From positions 806,001 through 870,000 of the forward strand of contig NZ_BMCU01000003.1 of the NCBI RefSeq assembly GCF_014635345.1: a DNA stretch of 64,000 nt, written 5' to 3'. Shown here piece by piece: positions 26,667 through 35,749 of this stretch. The notes beneath the pieces are model-generated. The model ran no database searches and had not been told where the DNA came from. It saw nothing but the letters and a program-made list of their open reading frames with translations. How positions within the stretch are numbered: the first letter of the stretch is position 1; each line of letters opens with the position of its first letter. Both the position numbers and the translations under genes were made by a program. Source of the DNA: Rhodococcoides trifolii (GTDB lineage Bacteria > Actinomycetota > Actinomycetes > Mycobacteriales > Mycobacteriaceae).

Positions 26667-27899
26667 ATGTTGCACCGTTTGATCAGGCGTTTCCCGCTGT
26701 GGATTGCCCTGACCATCGTCGTGGCCGTCGTCGCTGCATGCGGCGCGGGAGGCGGGACGGACGGTGGTTCGAACGCCACGACCACCACGCCGGCGGCGCC
26801 CGATGCGGTGATCACGTTCAACCCGGGTGACGGCGCCGCGGCGGTGAACCCGCTCGCACCCGTGACGGTCGACGTCGCCCAGGGAACGCTCGACACGGTT
26901 GCGATGACCAACGACGAGGGCGCGCCCGTCGAGGGGATTCTGACGCCCGACAAGATCGGATGGAAGCCGTCCGTTCCGCTCGGATACGGCCGGACGTATT
27001 CCATCGCCGTCTCGGCGTCGAACGCCGACGGCAAGCCGGTCCAGCAGACGAGCACCTTCACCACCGTCACACCCGGTAACCAAACTCTGCCCACGTTCGT
27101 CTCGTCGGGCGGCAACCTCTTGACCGACGGCGGAACATTCGGCGTCGGCATCGTCGCCGTGGTTCATTTCGACGAGCCGATCTCCGACCGCGCAGCGGCG
27201 CAGAAGACGCTGTCCGTCCAGACGACGCCCGCCGTGCAGGGGTCGTGGTACTGGGCCGACGACCAGAACGTGCACTGGCGGCCGCAGAACTACTATGCGC
27301 CCGGAACCAAAGTGACGATCCGAGCGGACGTGTACGGCAAGGAAGTCAGTCCCGGCCTCTTCGGCCAAGAGGATGCGAGCACGTCGTTCACCATCGGTGA
27401 CTCGCACGTCTCCATCGCCGACGACAACACCAAAGAGGTCGAGGTCTACGAGAACGGAAACCTCGTCCGCACCATGCCGACGTCGATGGGGATGGGCGGC
27501 AGCGAGCAGGTCGGCAATCAGACCATCACGTTCTGGACGCAGCCCGGTGTCTACACCGTGCTCGACAAGGCCAATCCGGTCGTCATGGACTCGTCCACGT
27601 TCGGACTTCCCGTCAACTCCCGTCTCGGATACAAGGAGACGATCAGCTACGCGACGCGGATCAGCAACGACGGAATCTACCTCCACCAGCTCGATTCGAC
27701 GGTGTGGGCGCAAGGCAACACGAACACCTCGCACGGATGTCTGAATCTGAACAGTTCCAACGCGCAGTGGTTCTACAACTATTCGGTGCCGGGTGACGTG
27801 GTCGAGGTACGCAACACCGGTGGTGCGCCGTTGCAGCAGTGGCAGAACGGTGACTGGAGCGTCCCGTGGAGCGAATGGGTTGCCGGTAGCGCGGTCTGA
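26667..27899 (+). CDS. L,D-transpeptidase (YkuD domain, Ig-like domains)
   Basis: This 410-aa cell-wall enzyme makes 3-3 peptidoglycan cross-links, which dominate in mycolic-acid actinobacteria. The N-terminal signal ends in a lipobox-like VVAAC (Cys about 25). Two immunoglobulin-like domains follow (about 48-145 and 150-250), as in LdtMt2. The YkuD catalytic domain (about 253-380) holds IYLHQLDSTVWAQG and the active-site motif NTSHGCLNLN with the nucleophilic Cys and general-base His. The C-terminal tail is Trp-rich (QQWQNGDWSVPWSEW), as in LdtMt2. It is divergent from zwf and has its own promoter with leader hairpins. An ATG with GGGAGTAG upstream sets the start. Confidence 0.95.
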   Translation: MLHRLIRRFPLWIALTIVVAVVAACGAGGGTDGGSNATTTTPAAPDAVITFNPGDGAAAVNPLAPVTVDVAQGTLDTVAMTNDEGAPVEGILTPDKIGWKPSVPLGYGRTYSIAVSASNADGKPVQQTSTFTTVTPGNQTLPTFVSSGGNLLTDGGTFGVGIVAVVHFDEPISDRAAAQKTLSVQTTPAVQGSWYWADDQNVHWRPQNYYAPGTKVTIRADVYGKEVSPGLFGQEDASTSFTIGDSHVSIADDNTKEVEVYENGNLVRTMPTSMGMGGSEQVGNQTITFWTQPGVYTVLDKANPVVMDSSTFGLPVNSRLGYKETISYATRISNDGIYLHQLDSTVWAQGNTNTSHGCLNLNSSNAQWFYNYSVPGDVVEVRNTGGAPLQQWQNGDWSVPWSEWVAGSAV

Positions 27900-27933
27900 A
27901 TTGTTTGTCGGTGGGTCGTTGTAGCTTGGCGGC

Positions 27934-29433
27934 ATGAAGGAGTTGGGGGACTTCACCGACGTCGACGACCGGCAACTGGTCGTCGACGCTGTCACGCTCG
28001 CTGAACGCGAAAACACCGTCACAGCACAGAAACTGGCATATTTAGCTGAGATCGACCGCCGCGGACTGGCCATCCCACTCGGAGCATCCTCGATCACACG
28101 CTGGTGGGCGCGGGGCACCCGCGTCACCGACGGCAACGCCGCGAAACAGATCGAGCACGCACACTGGCTGTGCGCCTGGCCCATGGTCCACCAATCCCTG
28201 TTCGTCGCCGAGGTTCACCTCGCCCACACCGTCGCCATCCACGACGGACTCGACGCCGTCATCGCCGCCGACCCTGGCCTGTCCGTCGAACGCGTTGCCA
28301 CGATCGTCGAGGACTTACTGGATGTCGCCCGCACCGGCACCGCCCACACCATCGGCCGACGCGCCACCACCCTCGCCCTCGCCGCCGCCCGGGATGCACG
28401 AGAGCGGGCAGAGAAGGCCCACGCCGACGCCGAGAAAGCCCGCGCCGCAGCCGAAGAGGAGCGACGGAGAGCCGACGAGGAAGCGCGGCGCAAGGACAGT
28501 GGCAATCCCTCACCGTCACCCACACCGGAACCCGACCCACAACCGCTCCCAAAGCCACCGGTCCCGGCGTCGGAGGACGCGACCCTCAACCGGCTGACTA
28601 TTCACTCACTCGCAAACGGCCGCAACCAGATCCAGGGCAACCTCGACACCCTCACCACAGACAAACTCAAGGCGTCGCTGAACGTGCACTCCGCCCCCAC
28701 ACCCGGACCCGACGGCGAACGCGACCCCAGACCGGCCGCCCAACGCACCGCCGACGCCCTCGCGATCCTCCTCGACCGCGACGTCACCGGCAGCGGACGC
28801 CCCACCTTCGCCGGGACCATCGACCTCGCCGCGCTGACCCGCCGCAACCCTGCCGACACCGACACCGACCCGACCGATTCTGATAGCGGGCCCGACGCCA
28901 CCGGCCCGAGCACCTCCGGCATCGCACCCGACGCCGGACGCATCCCACCCGCGTTCACCACCCCGCCCACCGGCACCGACACCGGCACCGGCACCGGCGA
29001 CTGGCCGTTCCAACTCGCCTGGACCGGACCCGTCAGCCACGCCCTCGCCCTGCTGGTGACCTGCGACGCGCACATCGACCCCATCGTCGTCGACGGCGCC
29101 GGCGTCCCGCTGGCCATGGGCCGTACGGTCCGCACCGTCACCGCCGATCAACGCACCGCCGTCACCGTCCGGGACCGGTGCTGCATCATGTGCGGCCGAC
29201 CACCCCAATGGTGCCAAGTGCACCACCTCGTGCATTGGGCGCACGGCGGACCGACGGACCTCGACAACCTCGCCCTGCTCTGCGGAGAATGCCACCGACA
29301 CGTCCACCAACACGGCTGGGAGATCGTCCTCGGCGACGACCGACACCCCCGCATCATCCCTCCGGCCACACTCGATCCCGAACGACAACCCACCGAGACC
29401 TACCACCGACAACGACGACGAAACGCCGCGTGA
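27934..29433 (+). CDS. DUF222/HNH endonuclease domain protein (13E12-like)
   Basis: This 499-aa protein of the 13E12-repeat family is widespread and often multicopy in mycobacteria and rhodococci. The N-terminal DUF222 part has RWWARGTRVTDGNAAKQI and ELVHL-like helices. A charged coiled coil (about 150-185, AEKARAAAEEERRRADEEAR) and long Thr/Asp/Pro-rich stretches follow. The C-terminal HNH fold shows zinc-type CIMCGRPPQWCQVHHLVHW, then GGPTDLDNLALLCGECHRHVH. Nuclease activity is expected from the motif, but the biological role is not known. Codon use is extremely GC-rich in the linkers. It starts 34 bases after the transpeptidase stop. Confidence 0.88.
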   Translation: MKELGDFTDVDDRQLVVDAVTLAERENTVTAQKLAYLAEIDRRGLAIPLGASSITRWWARGTRVTDGNAAKQIEHAHWLCAWPMVHQSLFVAEVHLAHTVAIHDGLDAVIAADPGLSVERVATIVEDLLDVARTGTAHTIGRRATTLALAAARDARERAEKAHADAEKARAAAEEERRRADEEARRKDSGNPSPSPTPEPDPQPLPKPPVPASEDATLNRLTIHSLANGRNQIQGNLDTLTTDKLKASLNVHSAPTPGPDGERDPRPAAQRTADALAILLDRDVTGSGRPTFAGTIDLAALTRRNPADTDTDPTDSDSGPDATGPSTSGIAPDAGRIPPAFTTPPTGTDTGTGTGDWPFQLAWTGPVSHALALLVTCDAHIDPIVVDGAGVPLAMGRTVRTVTADQRTAVTVRDRCCIMCGRPPQWCQVHHLVHWAHGGPTDLDNLALLCGECHRHVHQHGWEIVLGDDRHPRIIPPATLDPERQPTETYHRQRRRNAA

Positions 29434-29445
29434 TGGCAGAATTGT

Positions 29446-29928
29446 GTGATGACGCAGCGGAAACCGCGTTCTGATTCCATCGAGTCCTGGGTGGAGCGGC
29501 AGATCAGCGACGCCGAAAAGCGGGGCGCCTTCGAGAACCTCCCCGGGCTCGGGAAGCCGATACCCGGGGCCGGTAAACGGCACGACGATTCGGCCTGGCT
29601 TCGGGGATACCTGCATCGCGAGAACGTTCCCGCCGATGCGCTGCTTCCACTTCCCCTGCAACTCAGGAAGGAAATCGAACGGCTCCCGGACGAACTGCGC
29701 AGGGTCAGATCCGAAGATGTTGTGCGACAGCGGATCAGTGATCTCAACAAGCGGATAGTCGACTGGACTCGCACACCGATCGGGCCGCAGATCTGGATCC
29801 GGCAAGTCGACGCCGAAGACACCGTCGCGGCCTGGCGAGAGTCGCACCCTCTCACGCGCACACCGGAGCCGGCACCGACGGTCGAGATGCCCGCAGTCAC
29901 CAAGCGGCGCTGGTTTCGTCGAAAGTAG
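29446..29928 (+). CDS. DUF1992-domain protein
   Basis: This 160-aa protein carries the DUF1992 (DnaJC28-like) signature near its N-terminus: SWVERQISDAEKRGAFENLPGLGKPIPG, then WLRGYLHRENVPADALLPLPLQLRKEIERLP. The domain is small, helical and highly charged; its function is unknown, although the human homologue is linked to Golgi transport. The C-terminal 40 residues are Pro/Arg-rich. The start is GTG 29446 or the next codon, ATG 29449; no clear ribosome-binding site is seen. It lies 12 bases behind the HNH gene. Confidence 0.88.
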   Translation: MMTQRKPRSDSIESWVERQISDAEKRGAFENLPGLGKPIPGAGKRHDDSAWLRGYLHRENVPADALLPLPLQLRKEIERLPDELRRVRSEDVVRQRISDLNKRIVDWTRTPIGPQIWIRQVDAEDTVAAWRESHPLTRTPEPAPTVEMPAVTKRRWFRRK

Positions 29929-29931
29929 CGG

Positions 29932-31101
29932 TCAGGTCGCCGCGCGCTCGGTTACCAACCGCGTCACCGGTTCCACCACACGAGCCGCGATCGGGCCGAG
30001 CACGGCCATCAGCAGCACATAGGCCGTCGCCAAGGCCACCAACTCGCTCTCCACCGCGCCCGCAGCCAGCGCGAGACCGGCGATGACGATAGAAAACTCG
30101 CCGCGCGCCACCAGTGCCGCTCCGGCGCGCATCCGGCCCAACCGACCGATCCCGAGGCGCTTCGCCGCCCACGCCCCGGTGAAAATCTTCGTCGCGGTCG
30201 TCACCACCGCCAGCAGCACCGCGAAACCGATGACCGGCGGAATACTGCCAGGATCCGTGTTCAGCCCGAACACGACGAAGAACATGGCGGCGAACAGATC
30301 TCGCAGCGGCTCCAGCACCCGCGTCGCCGTCTGCGCGGTCGAACCCGACACCGCGATACCCAACAGGAACGCTCCCACCGCCGCCGACACCTGCATCGCC
30401 GACGCGACTCCAGCGACCAGTAGCGCCGAACCGAGCACCTTGAGCAACACCACTTCGCGGTCCGGACTGTCCATGAGCGCGGAGATGAACCGGCCGTATC
30501 GCAGCGCCCCGACCAAGACCACCGTGATCACCACCAACGAAATCCCCACCGCTTCGAGCCCGCCCCAGAAGCTCACGCCCGCAAGCACTGCCGTGAGGAT
30601 GGGCAGGTACAGCGCCATCATCAGATCCTCGAACACCAGGATCGACAGCACCACCGGCGTCTCACGGTTACCGAGCCGACCCAGATCACTCAGCACCTTG
30701 GCGACGATGCCGGACGAGGAGATGTAGGTGACGCCCCCCAGGACCAACGCGCCCACCGGACCCCACCCCAGGACGAACGCGATCGCTACTCCCGGAACGG
30801 AATTGAGGACCAGATCCACCAGGCCGGCGATCCAGGACTGACGAAGCCCCGTAACGAGTTCGGTGGCCGTGTACTCCAAACCGAGCAGCAACAACAGCAG
30901 CACGACGCCGATTTCGCTTGCGAGATGGCTGAACTCGTCGATACCGCCGAGCTGAAAGAACCCTCCCTCACCGAAGGCCAACCCGGCGAGCAGATAGAAG
31001 GGGATGGGAGAGATGCCGATCCGCCCGGCGAGCCGAGCGAGCAGCCCGAGCACGAAGAACACCGCACCGAGCTGGGTGAGCGCCAGTGCGGTTTCGCCCA
31101 T
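29932..31101 (-). CDS. CPA2-family cation/proton antiporter, KhtU-like
   Basis: This 389-aa membrane protein has about 12 TM segments of the Kef/CPA2 family: FYLLAGLAFGEGGF, VVLLLLLLGLEYTATEL, and the ion-site region SSGIVAKVLSDLGRLGNRETPVVLSILVFEDLMMALYLPIL. It lacks the C-terminal TrkA-N domain of KefB/C; instead the next upstream gene encodes a separate TrkA-C-type subunit (3 bases away), as in the KhtTU potassium/proton antiporter. The pair corresponds to M. tuberculosis Rv3236c-Rv3237c. It probably exports potassium in exchange for protons under alkaline or nucleotide-controlled conditions. Confidence 0.9.
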   Translation of the reverse strand: MGETALALTQLGAVFFVLGLLARLAGRIGISPIPFYLLAGLAFGEGGFFQLGGIDEFSHLASEIGVVLLLLLLGLEYTATELVTGLRQSWIAGLVDLVLNSVPGVAIAFVLGWGPVGALVLGGVTYISSSGIVAKVLSDLGRLGNRETPVVLSILVFEDLMMALYLPILTAVLAGVSFWGGLEAVGISLVVITVVLVGALRYGRFISALMDSPDREVVLLKVLGSALLVAGVASAMQVSAAVGAFLLGIAVSGSTAQTATRVLEPLRDLFAAMFFVVFGLNTDPGSIPPVIGFAVLLAVVTTATKIFTGAWAAKRLGIGRLGRMRAGAALVARGEFSIVIAGLALAAGAVESELVALATAYVLLMAVLGPIAARVVEPVTRLVTERAAT

Positions 31102-31104
31102 GCG

Positions 31105-31584
31105 TCAGCCGCCGAGAATCTTGGCGGCGGCGTCGAGGCCCTCGGCCGTGCCCACGACGACGAGGAGGTCACCCGCCACGAGCGTGAACCTCGGTGTGGG
31201 AGAGGGCTGAACCTGGCCCGCTCGCATCACCGCGACGATCGACACACCCGTCTTGGTGCGCATGGCGGTGTCCCCGAGCTGGCGGCCGTCGAATTTGGAC
31301 CCTTCGGCGATGGGCAGCTGCTTGGTTCGGATCCCCGGAAGTTCGCGGTGCTCCTCGCCGAGCTGCGCCACGAGTTGCGGGGTACCGAGAAGGTTGCCCA
31401 GCGCTGCCGCTTCCTCGTTGCTGAGCGTGATGGATGCCTGCGTGGCATCGGGATCGTCCTTCTTGGACACGATCAGCTCGTTCTTGCCGTCTTTGCGGGT
31501 GATGACGCCGATGCGCCGGCCGTTCGACAGCGCGAAGTCCTTGCGCACCCCGATACCCGGCAAAAGGGTCACCTCGACGTTCAT
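31105..31584 (-). CDS. TrkA-C domain regulatory subunit, KhtT-like
   Basis: This 159-aa cytosolic protein starts MNVEVTLLPGIGVRKDFALSNGRRIGVI, the usual KhtT N-terminal half. The C-terminal half is an RCK-C/TrkA-C domain (about 78-155): PIAEGSKFDGRQLGDTAMRTKTGVSIVAVMR and TLVAGDLLVVVGTAEGL. RCK-C domains bind nucleotides such as c-di-AMP and gate the partner antiporter. It precedes the KhtU-like antiporter by 3 bases in the same operon, so the two form one system. Confidence 0.9.
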   Translation of the reverse strand: MNVEVTLLPGIGVRKDFALSNGRRIGVITRKDGKNELIVSKKDDPDATQASITLSNEEAAALGNLLGTPQLVAQLGEEHRELPGIRTKQLPIAEGSKFDGRQLGDTAMRTKTGVSIVAVMRAGQVQPSPTPRFTLVAGDLLVVVGTAEGLDAAAKILGG

Positions 31585-31593
31585 GTCGCAAGG

Positions 31594-32475
31594 CTAACCC
31601 GCAAGGAATGTCTTGGTCTGAGACCGCACAAGATCCACCAGGTTCTGCTGCGCGATGTTCACGTCGAGCAGATGCAGTCCCCACGTGGCGTTCGGCAGCG
31701 GCGGCGGCAACGGGCCGCCGCCGACCATCAGCACGTTGTCAGCCGTGCACCGGGCGGTGTAACCGCTACCGAGTCGAGCAACCGACATCGAACCGAGTGC
31801 CGCGGGGTTGGTGCACACGACGCCGTCACCACCGAACCGCGAGTCGGCGGGCGGTGCGTCCGCGAACGTCGAGTAGGCGACGACGCACCCGGTCTGCGCA
31901 GGGTCGGTGCACGGCGTTACGGTCGCGAAGTCGGTGGTCCGGACGTTGCCGCCGAGCAGGATCGCCGACACCAGCGTCGCGCGAGAGGCGGGGTCTGTAT
32001 CGATGCGCTGCTGAATCAGCTTGCGCAGCATCGTCGTTCCCTGTGAGTGGCCGATGAGGACGACACCGCGGCCGTCGCTCTGGGCCGCATAGTCGTCCCA
32101 GGCGCGCAGGATGTCGCCGAACGCAATCTCGAGCGCCGCATCCCGGGCCGGTCCGGGCTGCGTCGCGAGTCCGAGCAACGTGCTCTGCCGGTACACCGGC
32201 GCCCAGATGTTGCACGCCGAGCCGAAGGGCTGTGCCTGAAAGCCGGTCACTGCCGAGATTTCCGGCCCGGCGGTGAGGTCGGCGTTGGACGTCGGCTGCA
32301 GCGACGACGTCGGGTAGACGTAGAAGCAGTCGACCGGAGAACTCGCTCCCCCACCGCACGGTCCGGCGACTCCCGGCCGGCACAGCCACACCGTCGACGG
32401 GTCGGCGGACGCAACGGGGGTCGCAACGAAGAACGCTCCGACGATGGCCAGCACAGCCAGCAGGGCACGAGTCAC
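31594..32475 (-). CDS. Secreted DUF3089 lipase-like protein
   Basis: This 293-aa exported alpha/beta hydrolase has a signal peptide (ALLAVLAIVGAFFVATPVASA, cleavage at about residue 24). The DUF3089 pattern is present: PVDCFYVYPTSSLQ near the N-terminus, AWDDYAAQSDGRGVVLIGHSQGTTML (nucleophile Ser in GHSQG) and a C-terminal GLHLLDVNIAQQNLVDLV with the His. Paired cysteines (WLCRPG...GPCGGG; TPCTDPAQTGC) suggest disulfides. The substrate is unknown; lipid or ester hydrolysis is likely. It is divergent from the aldo/keto reductase gene. Confidence 0.88.
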   Translation of the reverse strand: MTRALLAVLAIVGAFFVATPVASADPSTVWLCRPGVAGPCGGGASSPVDCFYVYPTSSLQPTSNADLTAGPEISAVTGFQAQPFGSACNIWAPVYRQSTLLGLATQPGPARDAALEIAFGDILRAWDDYAAQSDGRGVVLIGHSQGTTMLRKLIQQRIDTDPASRATLVSAILLGGNVRTTDFATVTPCTDPAQTGCVVAYSTFADAPPADSRFGGDGVVCTNPAALGSMSVARLGSGYTARCTADNVLMVGGGPLPPPLPNATWGLHLLDVNIAQQNLVDLVRSQTKTFLAG

Positions 32476-32531
32476 CGCGTGATCGTATAGCCGGAAGGAA
32501 TTGTCGAGGAGCGATCCGCGTTGCGCCTCTT

Positions 32532-33389
32532 ATGACATCAGCAGCAGACTCAGGAACATTTGCCATCGGCGGTACCACCACGGTGAACCGCCTCGGTTTC
32601 GGAACGATGCAGTTGACGGGAGAAGGCGTCTGGGGTGATCCGAAGGATCCCGACGAGGCCGTTCGCGTCCTGCAGCGCGCCGTCGAGCGCGGCGTCACCT
32701 TCTTCGACACCGCCGACTCGTACGGTCCCGTCGTCGCCGAGCAGCTTCTGAAGAAGGCGCTGCACCCGTACAAGGACGACGTCGTGATCGCCACGAAGGC
32801 GGGTCTGACGCGCTCGGGCCCCGGCGACTGGCGTCCCGTGGGCCGCCCGGAGTACCTGCGTCAGCAGGCGGAGATGAGCCTTCGGAACCTCGGACTCGAC
32901 AGTATCCCACTCTTCCAGCTGCACCGCATCGACTCGCAGGTTCCCCTCGCCGATCAGGTAGGAGAACTCGCAAAGCTGCAGCAGGAAGGCAAGATTCAGC
33001 ACATCGGCCTCAGCGAGGTCGAGGTCGACGATGTGAAGGCCGCATCGGAGTTCGCCACCATCGCGTCGGTGCAGAACTTGTACAACCTCGCGAACCGCGA
33101 CGCCGAGAAGCTCCTCGACTACGCGACCGACAACTCCATCGCCTTCATTCCGTGGTTCCCACTGGCCACCGGTGAGCTTGCCAAGGAGGGTGGCAAACTC
33201 GACACACTTGCCAAGCGGCACAACGCATCCGCTTCGCAGCTCGCGCTGGCGTGGCTTCTTCAGCGTTCGCCGGTCGTGCTCCCTATCCCCGGCACCAAGT
33301 CCGTCGCGCACGTCGACGACAACATCGACGCCGCGGGTGTCAGCCTGAGCGCCGACGAGTTCGCCGAGCTCGAGGCAGCCGTCAAGTAG
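32532..33389 (+). CDS. Aldo/keto reductase
   Basis: This 285-aa NADPH-dependent oxidoreductase has a TIM-barrel fold. The catalytic tetrad is visible: Asp and Tyr in [10 protein letters not shown], Lys in VIATKAG and His in LFQLHRID. The coenzyme region [20 protein letters not shown] lies near the C-terminus. It reduces aldehydes or ketones; the substrate cannot be told. The start is ATG 32532. The 3' end overlaps the rpmF stop on the other strand by 8 bases. Confidence 0.9.
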   Translation: MTSAADSGTFAIGGTTTVNRLGFGTMQLTGEGVWGDPKDPDEAVRVLQRAVERGVTFFDTADSYGPVVAEQLLKKALHPYKDDVVIATKAGLTRSGPGDWRPVGRPEYLRQQAEMSLRNLGLDSIPLFQLHRIDSQVPLADQVGELAKLQQEGKIQHIGLSEVEVDDVKAASEFATIASVQNLYNLANRDAEKLLDYATDNSIAFIPWFPLATGELAKEGGKLDTLAKRHNASASQLALAWLLQRSPVVLPIPGTKSVAHVDDNIDAAGVSLSADEFAELEAAVK

Positions 33390-33549
33390 GGTCGTACAAC
33401 CCCCTCTGCACGGCCTTGACGAGCCTGCGCGGAACCTGGTGAGCGACGCCCCCGACCGTCACTTCGACGAGATCGGGTGGCGTCGCTTTCCATTGCGCAC
33501 GTCGGCTTCTGGTGTTGGAACGCGACATCTTCCTCTTCGGCACCGCCAT
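33382..33549 (-). CDS. rpmF: 50S ribosomal protein L32, cysteine-free paralogue
   Basis: This 55-aa protein begins [20 protein letters not shown], the L32 N-terminal signature, and ends [13 protein letters not shown]. It lacks the four zinc-binding cysteines of the standard protein, so it is a C-minus form used when zinc is scarce. The ATG at 33549 overlaps the rpmE stop (TGATG), so the two are translationally coupled. Transcription comes from the mrf promoter, in the order mrf-rpmE-rpmF. Confidence 0.93.
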   Translation of the reverse strand: MAVPKRKMSRSNTRSRRAQWKATPPDLVEVTVGGVAHQVPRRLVKAVQRGLYDPT

Positions 33550-33830
33550 CAGCGTGCTCGCCTTCCGCCGGATGTCGACCGGCCTCCGGCCTTCCCGTAT
33601 TTGCGCTCGAACTTCTCGACCCGACCTTGGGTGTCCATGACGCGCGCCGCTCCGGTCCAGAACGGGTGCGACTCGTTGGTGACGTCCACGACCACCAGCG
33701 GGTAGGTGTTGCCGTCGCTCCACGTCACCGTTCGCTCGCTCGTGAGAGTCGATCGGGTGAGGAAGGCTCCCCCCGTTCCCGAGTCCTGAAACACCACCGG
33801 GTGGTAGTCCGGGTGAATGCCGTTCTTCAT
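33549..33830 (-). CDS. rpmE2: 50S ribosomal protein L31 type B (zinc-independent)
   Basis: This 93-aa protein begins [29 protein letters not shown] and has the type B core [24 protein letters not shown], with no CxxC pair. It replaces zinc-binding L31 on the large subunit under zinc limitation, freeing the metal. It starts within the mrf 3' end (4-base overlap) and is coupled to rpmF downstream. Confidence 0.95.
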   Translation of the reverse strand: MKNGIHPDYHPVVFQDSGTGGAFLTRSTLTSERTVTWSDGNTYPLVVVDVTNESHPFWTGAARVMDTQGRVEKFERKYGKAGGRSTSGGRRAR

Positions 33831-34981
33831 TCGTGTGCCTCTTTCTCTGTCAGCGTGACACCGCTTGTCTCGCAGGGATCTTCGTGATACTCACCGAACG
33901 GGTCGTGCCAGACCCACGGCCCGGACATCTCGTCGTCGGTCAGCAGGGCCCACGTGAGGGCTCGGTGAATCTCGTCGGGATCCGCGGTGTGGACCAGGAC
34001 GACCAAAGAAATATGCCGGTCACCGAACCGCGAATCCCAGTGCAGCGCAGCCATCGCGCGCCGTTCCGCCGACTCCTGCTCCTGCTCGTCCGACGTCATC
34101 GCCGCGAGCCAACGACCCCCGCTCGCCACACGCAGTCCGCCGCCTGCCGATTCGAGCCACAGGGCATCGTCCGGTTGCGTCGCAACCCAGACACGCCCTC
34201 GCGCAGTCACCACCCCGTCGAGAAGAACGTCGACCGCCTCGTGCAGGCGCTCGGGGTGGAACGGCCGCGTAGCGGCGAACTCGACGAGGGAGACACCGTG
34301 GTCGACGTCCAGGGGTGGCTCGCCGCGTAACAGGGGCGAGTGGGTATCGAAACCTCGGTTCCGACCGATCGGAAGTCGCCTCGGAAGCGACTGGCAGACA
34401 ACCGCTTCCGGTGCAAGACGGGACAGAACGGCATTCGTGGACGCGTCCACGTCGCCGACTGTCACGACGACGTCGGCGCACGCGACCTGACCGACCACGA
34501 TCTGCGCCACCGTGCGGTCGTCGTCCAGGGCGTCGTCACCGGTCGCGTCCCTCAGCCACGTGTCGGCATCGACGCACACGACGACCGACGGAGCGGCGAC
34601 ATCCACGGATGCGGGCCCGTCGACTCGGCCGTTGATCCCCGCCACGACCACATGGTCGATCGCCCAGATCACGGCATCCGGTTCGAGTTCGGGGTCCAGT
34701 CGAACGACGATACGGTCGACGTTGCTGCGCTGAGACAACGTCCGAAGCAGGGGAAGCAGTCCTTCGCGGACCGTGCAGGACACGCAACCGTGGGCCAACT
34801 CGAGCATCGTGTCGCGCTCGGCGTCGACGGTCGTGACCGTTCGCCGAACGACACCTTCTCCGACGTGGGCCAGATCGAGTCGAACGATGGCTGTCCCCGG
34901 TCGCAGCAGCGACCGGGCAGTTCGTGACACGGGCCCGCTCCATCCGCACACCAGTACGACTTCCGTCTTTTCGGTAATCAT
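33827..34981 (-). CDS. mrf: Mrf-type ribosome hibernation factor (CobW/COG0523-like)
   Basis: This 384-aa protein is like M. tuberculosis Rv0106 and M. smegmatis Mrf, which recruits the hibernation factor MPY to C-minus ribosomes in zinc-starved cells. Shared features are [47 protein letters not shown] and [22 protein letters not shown]. The CobW metal motif CxCC is CxxC here, and the N-terminal P-loop is degenerate ([16 protein letters not shown], no GK[ST]), so nucleotide binding is doubtful. The ATG at 34981 lies 8 bases after a -10 element, so the message is probably leaderless. Confidence 0.9.
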   Translation of the reverse strand: MITEKTEVVLVCGWSGPVSRTARSLLRPGTAIVRLDLAHVGEGVVRRTVTTVDAERDTMLELAHGCVSCTVREGLLPLLRTLSQRSNVDRIVVRLDPELEPDAVIWAIDHVVVAGINGRVDGPASVDVAAPSVVVCVDADTWLRDATGDDALDDDRTVAQIVVGQVACADVVVTVGDVDASTNAVLSRLAPEAVVCQSLPRRLPIGRNRGFDTHSPLLRGEPPLDVDHGVSLVEFAATRPFHPERLHEAVDVLLDGVVTARGRVWVATQPDDALWLESAGGGLRVASGGRWLAAMTSDEQEQESAERRAMAALHWDSRFGDRHISLVVLVHTADPDEIHRALTWALLTDDEMSGPWVWHDPFGEYHEDPCETSGVTLTEKEAHE

Positions 34982-35015
34982 TGTCGATAAGCTACGCTAT
35001 CGACAACTGTTGTCA
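34981..35015. promoter_or_regulatory. Palindromes in the mrf/rpmB promoter, candidate Zur operator
   Basis: Two overlapping inverted repeats fill the 50-base divergent region. The first has 9-bp arms TTGTCGATA (34981-34989) and TATCGACAA (34998-35006). The second is GACAACTGTTGTC (35002-35014), whose 7-1-7 shape fits actinobacterial Zur boxes. They cover the mrf -35 and -10 and the presumed rpmB promoter. The zinc-responsive gene content supports Zur; binding is inferred. Confidence 0.65.
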
Positions 35016-35016
35016 A
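34989..35016 (-). promoter_or_regulatory. Promoter of the mrf-rpmE2-rpmF operon
   Basis: On the minus strand the -35 TTGACA (35016-35011) and -10 TAGCTT (34994-34989) are 16 bases apart. The mrf ATG begins 8 bases beyond the -10, so the RNA would start at or near the A of the ATG. The element lies inside the candidate Zur palindromes, so repression by steric block is likely. Confidence 0.55.
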
Positions 35017-35031
35017 CAAGGGAGAGTCGAG

Positions 35032-35268
35032 ATGTCAGCGCACTGCCAGGTGACGGGGCGGAAACCGGGGTTCGGAAAATCGGTGTCACACTCGCACCAC
35101 CGGACCAGCCGCCGGTGGGATCCGAACATCCAGAAGAAGACGTACTTCCTCGCCAGTGAGGGACGACGCATCACGCTCACCCTTTCCGCGAAGGGAATCA
35201 AAACGATCGACCGGGACGGCATCGATGCCGTCGTCGCTCGCATCCGTGCCCGCGGGGAGAAGGTCTGA
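35032..35268 (+). CDS. rpmB: 50S ribosomal protein L28, low-cysteine paralogue
   Basis: This 78-aa protein begins [29 protein letters not shown], the L28 signature, and contains a single cysteine, so the zinc ribbon is absent. A GGGAGAG ribosome-binding site precedes ATG 35032. It is the first gene of the plus-strand alternative ribosomal-protein operon (L28-L33-S14-S18), and its stop overlaps the rpmG start (TGATG). Confidence 0.95.
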   Translation: MSAHCQVTGRKPGFGKSVSHSHHRTSRRWDPNIQKKTYFLASEGRRITLTLSAKGIKTIDRDGIDAVVARIRARGEKV

Positions 35269-35435
35269 TGGCCAAGAGCACCGACGTCCGACCGATCGTC
35301 AAACTGAAGTCCACCGCGGGGACGGGCTACACGTACGTCACACGCAAGAACCGTCGGAACGATCCCGACCGTTTGGTCGTGAAGAAGTACGACCCCGTCG
35401 TTCGCAAGCACGTGGACTTCCGAGAGGAGCGGTAG
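35268..35435 (+). CDS. rpmG: 50S ribosomal protein L33, cysteine-free paralogue
   Basis: This 55-aa protein ([20 protein letters not shown] ... [12 protein letters not shown]) matches L33 throughout but has no cysteines. The ATG overlaps the rpmB stop, and its TAG stop overlaps the rpsN GTG (TAGTG). It is a zinc-independent replacement for standard L33. Confidence 0.96.
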   Translation: MAKSTDVRPIVKLKSTAGTGYTYVTRKNRRNDPDRLVVKKYDPVVRKHVDFREER

Positions 35436-35740
35436 TGGCCAAGAAGTCCAAGATCGCGAAGAACGAGCAGCGCAGGGCCGTCGTCGCGCGCTACGCCGCC
35501 CGCCGCGCGGAGCTGAAGGAGACCATCAGGAAACCGTCGACACCCGAGAGCGAACGGGCAACCGCAGCAGCTGCCCTCAGAGCACTTCCGCGCGACGCCA
35601 GTCCAGTACGATTACGCAATCGGGATGCTGCCGACGGTCGTCCGCGTGGGTATCTCCGCAAGTTCGGCCTGTCCCGTATTCGGGTGCGGGAGATGGCACA
35701 CCGGGGCGAACTTCCCGGCGTTCACAAATCGAGTTGGTAA
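35435..35740 (+). CDS. rpsN: 30S ribosomal protein S14, zinc-independent paralogue
   Basis: This 101-aa protein begins (GTG) [20 protein letters not shown] and ends [30 protein letters not shown]. It is the long, cysteine-free S14 form; the zinc form is about 61 aa with two CxxC pairs. The start overlaps the rpmG stop, so expression is coupled. Confidence 0.96.
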   Translation: MAKKSKIAKNEQRRAVVARYAARRAELKETIRKPSTPESERATAAAALRALPRDASPVRLRNRDAADGRPRGYLRKFGLSRIRVREMAHRGELPGVHKSSW

Positions 35741-35749
35741 GGAAAGCCG

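Noticed and set aside
25950..28184. 744-codon minus-strand frame across the zwf start and the L,D-transpeptidase gene
   Set aside because: It covers divergent promoters and the opposite strand of a clear transpeptidase; no domain is visible.
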